From Callaeas wilsoni (taxonomy: Eukaryota; Chordata; Aves; Passeriformes; Callaeidae), in assembly GCA_013398955.1 (NCBI GenBank), contig VWPU01004991.1, positions 248,001-312,000 of the forward strand: a stretch of DNA of 64,000 nt, written 5' to 3'. Shown here one piece after another: positions 12,205 through 23,360 of this stretch; the stretch's first letter is position 1, and the number at the start of each line of letters is the position of its first letter. The notes below the pieces were generated by a model. It saw nothing but the letters and a program-made list of their open reading frames with translations, searched no databases and was not told where the DNA came from. A program made the translations under genes and the position numbers.

Positions 12205-14025
12205 GTGAAAGGAATTACAGGATGCTCCTATTCACTAGTTCCTGTGGATACTTCCTAGTCATAATTCATTTCCCACATCAGAGAGCTTCCAAATACAGAA
12301 AATTTCTATTATATTAATAACGCAAAAGACCTACCCCCTTATTTAATCTATTTTCTGCCCTTTGTAAACTCAAGGTATTGTGAAAGAAAGTAACATCATT
12401 TGCTGGTGTTGTGAATGGGAAAAAACTTATTCCCTGAATTACCAAAAAGGAAGATTTTGAAAGATGTCTGCTTTGTAGCTGAAGAACTTCTTTCAAAAGG
12501 ATTTGAAGAATACAATTTGTCTTATACTAATGAAGGACATGATTTATTTTATAGTATATGTGCACAGTCACATGTCAGTGTTACTCCTGAGGTAAATATA
12601 AGGTGGAGACTGACCAGCAGGGACTGAAGCACAGCTGATATATTGCCCTGCAACATATTGAGTAGAAATAGCTGAGGTTTGCACTGCTGGAAGGTGATAT
12701 TCACTGTTACCTGAAAAAGAACTGGGAAAAATCCCCAAATTGTTACTGAAAACTGGAAAAAAAACCACCAAACAATTGGTGTAGAGCCATTAGAGATTAA
12801 AGATCAAAATATTTTCATTGAGTGCTATTCCAACAGTGTAGTCTTCTAGTACAAAGCAAAGTAGTTAAAAATATCAGTTGCTTTCTTATCTACAAATTGT
12901 TCATAAATTTGTGATGTATTTCCTTGCTAGTAATGATATTTTCAAAAATTTCCCAGAAATAAATACAGCTAAAAGCAATTAAAACCTATAAATTAACAGA
13001 TTGATAATGTGTGATTGGTCATATGGTACAGTGTTGATGGGTCAGACTGGATGATCAAACTTTAACAGATGGAAACAGGCAAGAAAAATACTTGAACATC
13101 TTTGGGAAAAGAAACGGAGGCTTTAAACATGAAAAGGACATAAAAATCATTTGCTCTCCTTTAAAAAGATGATGTTTTAGAAATTACTTTCAATTTAAAA
13201 CTAGTTCTCTCCCCTCTGAAAAGGGAACAGTCACCACATCTCTACCAGAACATTTGCTTCCTTCCTATTACACTGATTACCAAGATGTGAAAAATACTAT
13301 CAGCACCAGCTCAATACTCCAGTTTTCCAAAACTGTCAAAACCATATTCATGTAAAAGAAATATCCACACAAGCATAATGAAACAAACGGATAGAAAATG
13401 GCACAAACATAACCACAGGCAGTGGTGCCTAGCTTATGAGTCCTCATTAAGACACTTGAACTCAGCTTGCAAATTTTTCTCTCCAAAATATGCAGCATCC
13501 ATTTTCAGATTGCAAATTTGGACTCAAGTAAAGTTAGCATCTAGTGGGCCTTATAAAGTCTCATAGCAGACGTAGAATTTGCAAGCAGGTTATCTGCTTC
13601 AGCATTTTAGAAATATTTGCAAGCAGAATTTTATCATCTCAAGTATTAATTTATATGGTCTGGGAATCACAGCTGTACCTGCATTATCTATACATTAATA
13701 CCACCTTTTTTGATTGCAAATAAAGAATGGTGAAATACCCATTTTTTTCCCCTTTTATTTTATTCTACACTTAAATTTACTCTCCTTTTTTTAGTGCAAT
13801 GCATGTGTAATAAACCATAAAATTCTGTTTAACATAATTAAAATTGTGGAGTACCCACACATTCTAGGGAAAAAAAGGTTGGTTATTTAAAAGACCAGGA
13901 GTGCAAACTTTCTTCTTTTGCATATAATCTAGTAGGCAAAGTACTTGCAAGGAAACAGGGATACTCAGTTTAATTTCTGCTTCAGCTTGAACTGAAGCTC
14001 CTCCAGAATAAAAGTCTATTTTGTA
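12205..14025. other. AT-rich non-coding DNA
   Basis: No gene or transposon that can be supported. The frame at 12415-12627 (70 codons) has no recognisable motif. Confidence 0.55.
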
Positions 14026-14366
14026 GCATTACTGTTGGAAAAGACCTCTGTGATCACCAAGTCTAATCGTCAATGAGCACCACCACAATGTGCACCATTA
14101 AACCATGGCCTCCACTGCCATATCCACACGCTTTTTGAACACTTGCAGGGATGGTGATTTAACCACTTCCCTGGGCAGCCTGATCCAAAGCTTGATGACC
14201 CCTTTTGCGAAGAAATTTTTCCTAATTCCCAATCTAAACCTCCCCTGGCACAACTTGAGGCCATTTCCTCTCTTCCTGCCATTTATTACCTGCAAGAAGA
14301 GACTGGGTCCCACCTCACTACAACCTCTTTTCAGGTGGTTGTAGAAGTGATAAGGTGGACTTCATG
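14026..14366 (-). mobile_element. CR1 LINE 3' fragment with readable C-terminus of its second protein
   Basis: Minus-strand CR1 copy of about 340 bp. Its 3' end is at the low-coordinate side (plus strand: ACTGTTGGAAAAGACCTCTG). The minus strand at 14098-14313 is an uninterrupted frame that reads like the C-terminal tail of the CR1 reverse-transcriptase protein, with the family blocks NGRKRGNGLKLCQGRFRLGI, then RKNFF, then RLPREVV and SPSLQVFKKRVDMA. The copy is 5' truncated and has no promoter or catalytic domain. An intact tail suggests modest age compared with the other copies. Confidence 0.9.
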
Positions 14367-17128
14367 TACCTGAAAAAGAGCCATGCTTGCCAGCCACGTA
14401 AAATTTCTGGGGAGAGAAGGAAAAGAAGGAACACACAAGGTGGAGATCTGGACATGGAAAGATAATACTGGGTTCTGATTTCTTTATTTGGGATTATGAC
14501 TACAGCAACCAGATCAGACAAAATGCACCTTCAAGATCAGTAATCCAAAGCTAGTCTGGAAATCAATTGTAGTCTTTGCAGTCTATCTTAGACATTGCTC
14601 GCCAGAGTACTACAAAGACCTTAATCTATGGATATTAGATACAATATATTGATTAGTATCTTGGAATACACCCCAGAAAACAAGTTTGTTCTCCTTAACA
14701 GCATACTCAAAGCGTGGAAACCAACCTTTTGAACAGAGCTCAAGAGATTTCAGCTCAATTAAATCTACAGTAGACACAACTCCTGCATGTATTCTTGGTT
14801 GCCTTGTCATATTTCAAGAAGGATGAAGAGAAGACCTCACTGAGCCCTACCATATGTTCAGCCTCCTGGAAAGACAAGTTTTATCTAAATGATTATAGGC
14901 TATAAACTTCGTCACATTTTGAATTTTTGTCTTGGACATTCATAACATTTTGTATGGAAGGCCATTTTTATTCAAGATTAGGGAAAGTAAAAAAAGAAGA
15001 AAAAAAAATTAATCACACTTTGTGTGACTGCAGTCATTCAGGGCTGGACTGTATAGGAACTTGTGGGGCAATCTCTCCACAGAACAGGTGATCGTGCTGC
15101 ACAACTGCTTGACTTGTCAAGCAGCAGCACACATTGACCAGGGAACCAAGTTCAGGACACGAGGTATAAAATAAAACCTGGACCATGTTTTACTCTTGTA
15201 TTCAGTAACATAAGGAATTACACAACAGCTATACTGAACTCCTGAGTGGGGAGAGAAAAAAAAAAAAAAAAAAAAAAAGTAAAAAAAGTAAAAGCAGCCT
15301 TTTAGAAGAAAATACTTTCCAAACATTTCAGCCTGCAAATTCAAATGACAATCTACATGAAGCAAAATTTCAGCAGGTATCAATGTATTAAAGAAGGAAC
15401 CTAAGTTTTGCTAAAAAAACAAACTCTATAAATTTGAAATTTGATAACAAATTCCCATGAATTTCCTCCTTTCATCAAATACTCTTCAGAAATAAAATTT
15501 AATCTTTGGCTGAGATCCAGTATATTGAATCTAATTTTCCACTTGAGAAGCAGATATTGTACCCAAGGGACTAAAAACCCCTAAAAAAACCCCACGAATC
15601 CAGCAAATTATGCTGCTATCATACTTCAGAAACTGGAGTTCAGAGACCATCATATTTGTGACACATCTTTGTCTAAGACTGGTTTTAGTGGTTTAGAGAA
15701 ATATTAAATTCTCTCATGAAGAATTTCAGACCTCCTCTTTACAGATCATTCTCCACATTTTCCCTGGTTTCCCCCATCCTGTGGCCAAAATCCCATACAG
15801 CAGATGAGTACAGCACCCAAGCTCCTGACACAATCACACGCAGACACTGATTCCAACACATCCAGCTCTCCATCTATTCTCTTGTCAGGGGTTACATGTT
15901 ATTATCTCCAAAGTCTGCTTCTTCTTAAATTCAAATAATGCAATACAGTCATGAGGTGAAAACTCATATTTTCTTGACTTGCTAATTAAGAAAATAGATG
16001 GAATACTTGAAACACATATTACTAAACTTTTTATTTTTGTTCCTGTCAAGAAGTTTAACACAATTTGTGAAAGCTTGGAAGTGCTAGCTGTTGCATTTTT
16101 ACTCATATTTATTCATTAGAAAAATCAAAATTAAGCAAAGAAAATTGGCATATAATTCTGAAAGCCTGTTCTAGAATGAGATGGAAACTTGCAATCCACT
16201 TAATTTCTATGCTTAAAGAATAATCAGTGCAGAGAAAGAATACCTAATTTACAAACATTCATTCAATTCTTTGCTTATCAGCTAAGGTAGTCAAGAGAAA
16301 TGTCATTATACAAAACTGATGTTTGCTTCAGCAGCAGAGGGAATGAGAACAGAACACTTTATAAACACCTCCAAGGAATTGATAAGGGATGACTGCAGTT
16401 ATTGGAATCAGAGGCATAGACAAGGAGCTTCTCACCCATTGCTAATGCCCCAAGCTACCCAATCACTCCATCTATAATGACACCCACAGGAAAATATCCG
16501 GGACAATAGTCCGCATATTTCCAAAACATACAGCATTGAGCGTTGCTTCCTCCTAAATACATATTGTAAGAGAGTTTCTAAGGAACTATCAAATGAATTT
16601 ATATACTCATAATTCAGTGGATTCCTGTCTGCTGACTTCTTTCAATGGCTTAGAGTTGCTAGTACGTAGAAAATTTATTTTACTTCAGGTGAAAAAGTTC
16701 TCTGTGTAAAAGGAGGATGCAAATTCTACATTGTATCTTATTAAGTTCCAGATGGTGACAGACAGCAGCACAGTGACAAACATAACCTTCCTGAGTAATC
16801 ACAAATATGCTAATAAGTACAGCATTTACAGCATACCTGGACGGTTACCTTGACTGACTTTCTATGCCTGATTTACTTCTTCAGAAATTAAATAATAGTT
16901 GAGCTAGCCCATGGGTTTATTGCTTTTCTGAATCACACATACAGCTAATGGTTCTGATTCCCATCCTAAGAAATATGCACAGCACAGGAAGATTTTGCTG
17001 TACTGCAGCCATGGCAGGGCTATTTAAGCAAATGAAAATGCCTCCTTAAGAGTTGGTTTCTTTCTGTGCTTGTTCGCATCACAGAGAAATAGAGCTAATG
17101 CTACGCTCCTATGAGTGCTTTATGCATT
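14367..17128. other. AT-rich non-coding DNA
   Basis: Nothing recognised except the poly-A tract at 15256. Frames at 14318-14521, 14610-14810, 15117-15383 and 15885-16106 are short, and the third is partly made of the poly-A tract. Confidence 0.55.
15256..15278 (+). repeat. Poly-A tract (23 A)
   Basis: An uninterrupted run of A followed by two further short A runs separated by GT. No processed gene body is recognisable upstream. Confidence 0.9.
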
Positions 17129-17154
17129 CTGACAAACCAAACGAGGTTTGTCAG
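17129..17154. repeat. Hairpin: 10-bp perfect arms, 6-nt loop
   Basis: CTGACAAACC (17129-17138) pairs exactly with GGTTTGTCAG (17145-17154) around the loop AAACGA. The stem can be lengthened by one G:T and one A:T pair. Confidence 0.88.
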
Positions 17155-19420
17155 GAGAGGCTCTAGGCAGCATGGAACTGCTGCAATTTTACATCTCATT
17201 GATTACCGCAATGGGAATTGAAAATGGTTCTCTGCTTTCGACATGATATTAAAAATACTGTTGCAGACCTCAGAAAAATATGCAGGTCCTTCAGTGGAGG
17301 CAAAACTTTGTACAGCATTGTTTCCTCTTGAATTTGAGTCAGGCCCATCTGACCTTTACGAAGGCTAATAATAAAGCAATAAGGTGACACGCAGTAAAGC
17401 ATGTCATTCTGTGAGTAGTTCTCCAAGAGGATACATGAAACAAAAGGGCAGTTCAATACCCTGAGGCTTTGGGGATCTGCTTGTTTTGTGGTGAGTGCAT
17501 CCTGTGTACTGCTGGCATTACACAGAGTTTGTGGGAACGCATATGTCGCAACAGATACTAAAAGAACAAGGCTTAAAAAGAATTGTAAGAAAATTCAGAT
17601 TTATTATTACTGTCCCACTGCCTTTGTCATTGACTGGTTTGATGTTCTGGAGAGGTTTTCTATTAAATTTTCAGAAGATTAATTATTTTTATTGCTATTA
17701 TACAAAAATCTCAAATCTTTTCTGTTCCCATGTCTTCCGCTATTTATTTTTGCTGGATCCAGCAGTCCTCATCCACAGAATGTTACCATTTTATGAGGGG
17801 AAGACTCAAATCCTAAGCGCAGCAAACTAATCCCAAAAGCACAGAGAATAATCTACAGTGACAGCAGTAGAAGTTTGTTCTACTCAGAGATTGCAAATTA
17901 CATATGTAGTACCATGTGCTAAGCAAGCTGTGATAGTCACTAACCCTTTGAGGTGCCTAGCAACCCTCAGCAGCATTCAGTAGGAAGAAAAGGTTTTCAG
18001 CACTCAACAGAATTAAATTACTAATAAAACTGTTTACTCAGAATCGATCCTAGCAGCCCTCAATGGTCTCTAAAATCAGGCAGAGGAAAGCATACTTAGC
18101 ACAAGACCAAGTCATTAGTTACTGCAATCGCAGCATCAAAACCAATTTAATTTAAAAAGGAAATCTCTGTATTTAAAAATAATGTCAGGCTTATAGAACT
18201 TCTAGTAGACTGGTCAACAAACTGGGAATCAGAAGATCAAAGCTCTGAATTTCATCATATCTTTCTGATATTTTAACTATATTATATCTATATACAAATA
18301 CCTATACCAATGCTTTACATTTATATCCAATTCAAATGTATTTTCAGCACACACACCATATAAACAACAATTAGTATAACAGGCAACCTAATCAATGGAG
18401 TTTGAAATGATCCAAAAATTGAAAACCAAGTTTCAGTAAGTTAATAACATCCACAGTAGTGCCACCAGAAATGGGAAGTTCCCATCCAATCATGAGAAGT
18501 TGGATGCAAAAATTAAACACGTGCATTTCCAGTGAATCATATTAGAACATACCAGGATACATGTATTAGCTAAAACTAAGTCCGTATGATAAAGAAATAT
18601 CCCAATCAATAAAAAAAAAAGGAGCAAAAACTCAAATGGCACTCAAATACTACCAAGTAGCCAATAAGAAATAAGCTATATGTGAGGACAACTGGCAGTT
18701 TGAGCCGCAGCCGAACAGGAATAGAAGATCCCTCTCACAGACCAAAGATAGCTTTTGAGAATTTACAAATATCTTGTCCCTGCCTGAGAAGGATATGATA
18801 AAGGCAACAATCTTCCTAGAAACCCAGTAAGTAATCTCAATTCATCATTTTAAGGACATAAAAGCGCAAGAATAAATTTGTGTAAAAAATATTGTCTTGC
18901 ATTTCTTGATCCTTTGATATAAAGCAAGATAAAGACAAATGAAGTAAAGCCAGAGAAATTATATGGTGATGGAATAAGCCTCCCAATTCCACTTGAAAAA
19001 ACTGATTTTTTCAGAACAGAAGTCATCTGCTAGCCAAACCCAGCAAATATTTAATTTTTCTGTAATAAGAAACTTTTCCAAGAAAAGCTTTGTGATCTGT
19101 ACAATTGCATCTGTGACAGCTGTTCTCACCTCTGGTTATTGGTCTGCTGGAAAGGCATTAATCTGAACTTCAATGTGAATGGAATCATTACCATCCTTGG
19201 GTATATACATATCTATATAATGTTAGCGACCTATCACCTACTACTTCATATGGTGATGGCGATTCATAGAACAAAACCCATTGCAAACTTTTTAGTATAC
19301 TGAACACAAAGAATATGCTTTTCTATGTTTTTTTTTAATTTTTGTCATGCCATATATCTATACAAGCTAAACCTTATAATACCAACAGCAAAATATGGGA
19401 GACACAGAATATTTAAAATT
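17155..19420. other. AT-rich non-coding DNA
   Basis: No feature recognised. Overlapping frames at 17488-17830 are unfamiliar. Confidence 0.5.
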
Positions 19421-19555
19421 AAAAGAAAAAACAAACAAACAAAAAACCAAAAAAAAAACACAAAAAAACCCAAACAAACANAAAAAACCCAAACAAACAA
19501 ACAAACAAACAAACAAAAAACCACAAAAAAACCCAAACAAACAAAAAAAAAAACC
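19421..19555. repeat. (CAAA)n / A-rich low-complexity tract with one unresolved base
   Basis: About 135 bp built from AAAC, AAACCC and poly-A runs, including six CAAA units in a row around 19495-19515. Position 19481 is N, the only ambiguous base noticed in the window. Open frames across it on both strands are artefacts of low complexity. Confidence 0.95.
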
Positions 19556-19788
19556 AGAAATAAAGAAGTAGTATATAAATTCCAATTAATTATAACAGTT
19601 TCTAACAGCAATAAAGAGTTTTAGATTGGCTATGCTTCAGTGTAACTGGCTTCAGCTGTTCCAGAAGGTCATCAGCTGCTCCGAAATGCCTGACCTGATG
19701 ATAGCAGTCACTGAGAGTTCCATAAAGAAAACAGTGAAACAGTAATTTCATCAGTATAGCTGTTACACAGAGCAGTGTATTGGCATAC

Positions 19789-20017
19789 CACAGAACGACA
19801 GGATGGCTGAGGTCGGAAGGGACCCCTATAAATCATCTGGTACAAAACCCATTCTCAAGCCCCCAGATGCAGCGGGCTCTGGCCCTGTGCTAGTGCAAGG
19901 CATTGCTCCTCCTCAGGTGCAGAACTTTGCCTTTCTCTGTGTTGAATTTCATGAGCTTCCTGTCAGCCCATTTCTCCAGCCTTTCAGGAACCCTCTGGAC
20001 GGCAGCACAACACTCTG
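19789..20017 (-). mobile_element. CR1 LINE fragment with internal loss
   Basis: The plus strand starts with CACAGAACGACAGGATGGCT and GAGGTCGGAAGGGACCCC, the reverse complement of a CR1 3' end. It then runs into CAGAACTTTGCCTTTCTCTG, TTGAATTTCATGAGCTTCCT and GTCAGCCCATTTCTCCAGCC, which match CR1 coding DNA that normally lies farther from the 3' end. The part in between is missing or very diverged, so this copy has an internal deletion. Confidence 0.82.
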
Positions 20018-21945
20018 AATATGTATATATAACACATTCTTGGGTCACTTGTTTATTAATGCACTGCTAATTTTGTGACTTCACTTTTTTTTTCTTTATT
20101 TCTTCCTGTGAAATATAAAAACATTAACACTTTCCCCTTCTTCTTTTGCTGTTTACTGAATCGATAATATAGGCATTATGTGATTTTTCAGCAGAGACTG
20201 AATTTTTTTCTTACTTTCTGAGAAGTATCTATCACATTACAAATGCTGCTACAAGATAAAAAACACTGCAGCTTGGGCCTATTAGCCTCACAATGAATAC
20301 TCTTCATCTGAATGCATTAAATCATATAAGAAACTGTGATATAATAAATTAAACATCTATAAGTCTAGGAGTCTAAAAGGCTGCATTATAGCCAAAGGGA
20401 TTTTTTTGTTTTGGCTGGTTGGGATTTTTTGAAAAAGAAAAGAAATAAACTAAGGCACTAAAGTTCTAACTTTGGGTACCGGGTGATGGGAAATTTTATG
20501 GCCTGAAGTTCAGGGTTATTGAAGTCCCAGTGAATTTGAAGTTAGGCATCATCAGCATTTTGTAAATTAGGACTTTGCAGGTATTTAAGCTTGGTTACTT
20601 GCATGCCAACACATCCAACACAGAATATTAAATCATGTATGGCAATCCACTCCTTTGAAAAAGGAGATTATGTAATTTAACCACTTTCTAAGAAGTGGAA
20701 TGATCATAATCAGTGAAAAAATCAATAAAATATTTCATAAATGGAATTCTACATAACATCTAAGTTTTATTATGCTATTATTCACATTATTTTGTATTTA
20801 AATGAATGAAAATTAAATAAATCAGGCATGATGCTTTGAATAACTTTGAAACTTTTAACTTTAAACTACATATGCATTGCTAATACTGAATCTCATTTAT
20901 GCTGCTTTAATGGTAGTCTCAGCGTAAAGAAAATCTCTAGAAGAACATTTCAAATTTAATTGACACAAATACAAATTTTTTCTCAAATCTGCCTTTAGGA
21001 CAGAGGGAAACCAAATAACTCTCCTTTGACCCAGCTCTTTTCTACTAGCAGGGAATGATGGCCTCTGAGGAGGAGATGCTGCCAGTCACCACAGCCTTGA
21101 TCATGTATATGGCTGGCACCTGAAGGAATATTGGATTCAAAGCATTATTGGATGACAACGAAATTTTACAGGTGTATCTCACATTATCTTATTCCATCAT
21201 CTCCTTCATATACATTTCAGGAGTCTGATGCCATCACGGGTGCAAAGTCGCCCTAAATCTAAGCAATCTTGTAACCAAAATGATAATGGCAAGCAGGATA
21301 TTCAGAGATGAAAGAGTGACTAGACAAGCTCATTTTAGAAGGATGGATTAGTCCAACACGACTAAATAAAAAAAGAAATGTGATTTTATGAATATCTGAA
21401 GGTTACAGATCTTGAGGAAGAAAATTTAGCATGGTGCAGTTAGAATGAAATGCCAATAAAACAACAATAGTATGAAATGAAGGTAATAAGCTGAATAGCA
21501 GCAAAACACTTCATGAGACTGAAATCTATCCAATAGAGACATAATTCTGTAAGGCAGGAACATTTGGAAATAGAGTAGACAAAGCATGAGACGGCATGAA
21601 ACAATTGTGTACTGATGACACAGAAGGCTAAATCATCTATATTTGCCTTTTTGTCTTTGAGATTACTTCTTCTAGTCAATCATTCTGGAGCACCACTACA
21701 TTTTAACACCTCTTTCTTTCATTTTCTTTCTCCCTTCCTCTTCCTTTTGAAAGCAGTATCAAAATAGATGTGACCTCATTTCCCTTCTCTTTCCTCCAGC
21801 TTTAAAGGAACAATCTGCATAATCACTATGTTTACCCAAATGTTTTCACATTTGGTTCTTTATATCTGAAAACCTATTTTAAGCAACATCTGGACACAGT
21901 GGCCAACATTCCTCCCTTAATATGTAGTTTTCTGTACTCACATGA
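20018..21945. other. AT-rich non-coding DNA
   Basis: No gene or repeat family recognised. T-rich patch with G clusters at about 20400-20430. Confidence 0.5.
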
Positions 21946-21990
21946 TTTTTATAAGGTCACCTATCACAAAAGTCAGTGACCTTATAAAAA
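21946..21990. repeat. Perfect 15-bp inverted repeat with AGGTCA half-sites
   Basis: TTTTTATAAGGTCAC (21946-21960) is the exact reverse complement of GTGACCTTATAAAAA (21976-21990), with a 15-nt spacer. Each arm contains AAGGTCA, a half-site for nuclear receptors, preceded by an A/T extension as in monomer-binding receptors (ROR, ERR, SF-1 types). It could be a regulatory site, a small hairpin transcript or a relic of a short inverted-repeat element. Confidence 0.9.
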
Positions 21991-23225
21991 AGTAGATGAA
22001 TGAGTGAGGAAAGGTTTGGGCTAGAGAAAATGTTAAGTATCATGACTGTTTACCACAAGCCTGCATCCATATACAAAGTTCATTCACAAAGCATAGACTA
22101 AGGCCCTTCCAAAGAGAGCAAAAAGCCTAGAAGCCTGCAAGCATTTTAGAGAAAAGATTTAAAATTAATACAAGCCTAGAAAGTAGAATTCAAAAGTTTT
22201 TGATGACAGAAGAAAATAAATGCTTCTCTCTCCTTGTTTAAATAAAAAGGTCAAACCAGTTTTGACTTTACCGGGAAACTATTTTAAATATAAGAATATC
22301 TGTACATGTTTGTTGAAATGCCCTATATCTGCTAAAGGGGAAGTGTAATGAATTTCTAGGATGTTTTTAGTAATATTCAAATTTTTTCCAAGAATTTTTT
22401 TCAAACATTTTTAAATGTCAAAGAAAAAAGGAGGAAAAATACAGAGATAGCTACTAGCATCCTAACAGATTCTTCTCTGCCAATAGGTGCTAATATTTAA
22501 GTTATTTTAAACAAGTTATGCCTCTAATGAAATGCATATATTATCATTTTTTAATGCAAAAAACCATTATCTACTTTGAGTGTCTTTTAACAAGTACCTG
22601 AAACATCTGATTTTTGTATCTCAATCCTCTCAACATTATTACTATTACACTCAATGTTAAGAAATGGAATTTTCATATTATTCAATAAAATACCAGTTTT
22701 TGGTCCCAATGAAAGAAATAAAAAAAAAATTAAAAATTATTTTCGTATTCTATTTAGCTTGATTAACTTGATTTTCACTTGTAGTCTGCAATTGGGGGAT
22801 TATGAGAAAGTTGCCTTTTGTTGGGGTACATGCAATAGAAAAATCTCTATATACAGAGTTGTTTAACAGACTTGACGGTGTTTGGTGTGTAAGAGCAGGA
22901 TCTTTTAAAGGAAGTAAATCTTTCCCCAATTGTTTCTTCATATACAACAAAAAGTGAGGCACAATTTAAACTTCTTTTTTTTTTTTTAAACTCACAGCAG
23001 CATTTATTATCCTTCTCACTTCAACTACAGGAAAAATAACATTTTTTGATTGATAGCCTGAAAGTATAATTTAAACTCATATATTCCACACCCTCTATTA
23101 AATTAGTCTTAAATGCTGGTGAAATTCAACAATTGGCAGAATGCACTGAAGACAGACAAGACTGGAATAATTGGGGTTCTGCATATTTGTGACTGTATGG
23201 GAAAGAAGATGTGCTAGAAAAGGTT
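21991..23225. other. AT-rich non-coding DNA
   Basis: Nothing recognised. Short poly-T run at about 22975-22988. Confidence 0.5.
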
Positions 23226-23360
23226 TACTAAATAAAATATTAAAACGTAAACAAGTAATAAATAAGTAAATACATAAATAAATAATGAAGTAAGAATAAA
23301 GTAAGACTAAAATAAATAATAAATAAATAATAAGCAATAACAAAGTAAAACATAAATAAC
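23226..23360. repeat. (TAAA)n / AT-rich microsatellite-like tract
   Basis: About 135 bp of TAAA and TAAG units, imperfect, almost free of C. The minus-strand frame across it (rich in L, Y, I) is a low-complexity artefact. Confidence 0.9.

Noticed and set aside
13030..13075. GGGTCAGACTGGATGATC, resembling a CR1 3' end
   Set aside because: Only about 20 bases match and no terminal octamer follows.
15117..15383. Possible processed retrocopy ending in a poly-A tail (AATAAA near 15173 and A23 at 15256)
   Set aside because: The AATAAA is about 80 bases from the A run, no gene body is recognisable and no target-site duplication is seen.
19325..19624. Open frames of 72-99 codons on both strands
   Set aside because: Made of the CAAA/poly-A tract and run through the unresolved base; low-complexity artefacts.
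23098..23343. Hydrophobic 81-codon minus-strand frame resembling membrane segments
   Set aside because: Encoded by the TAAA-rich tract; the L/I/Y/F richness is a composition effect.
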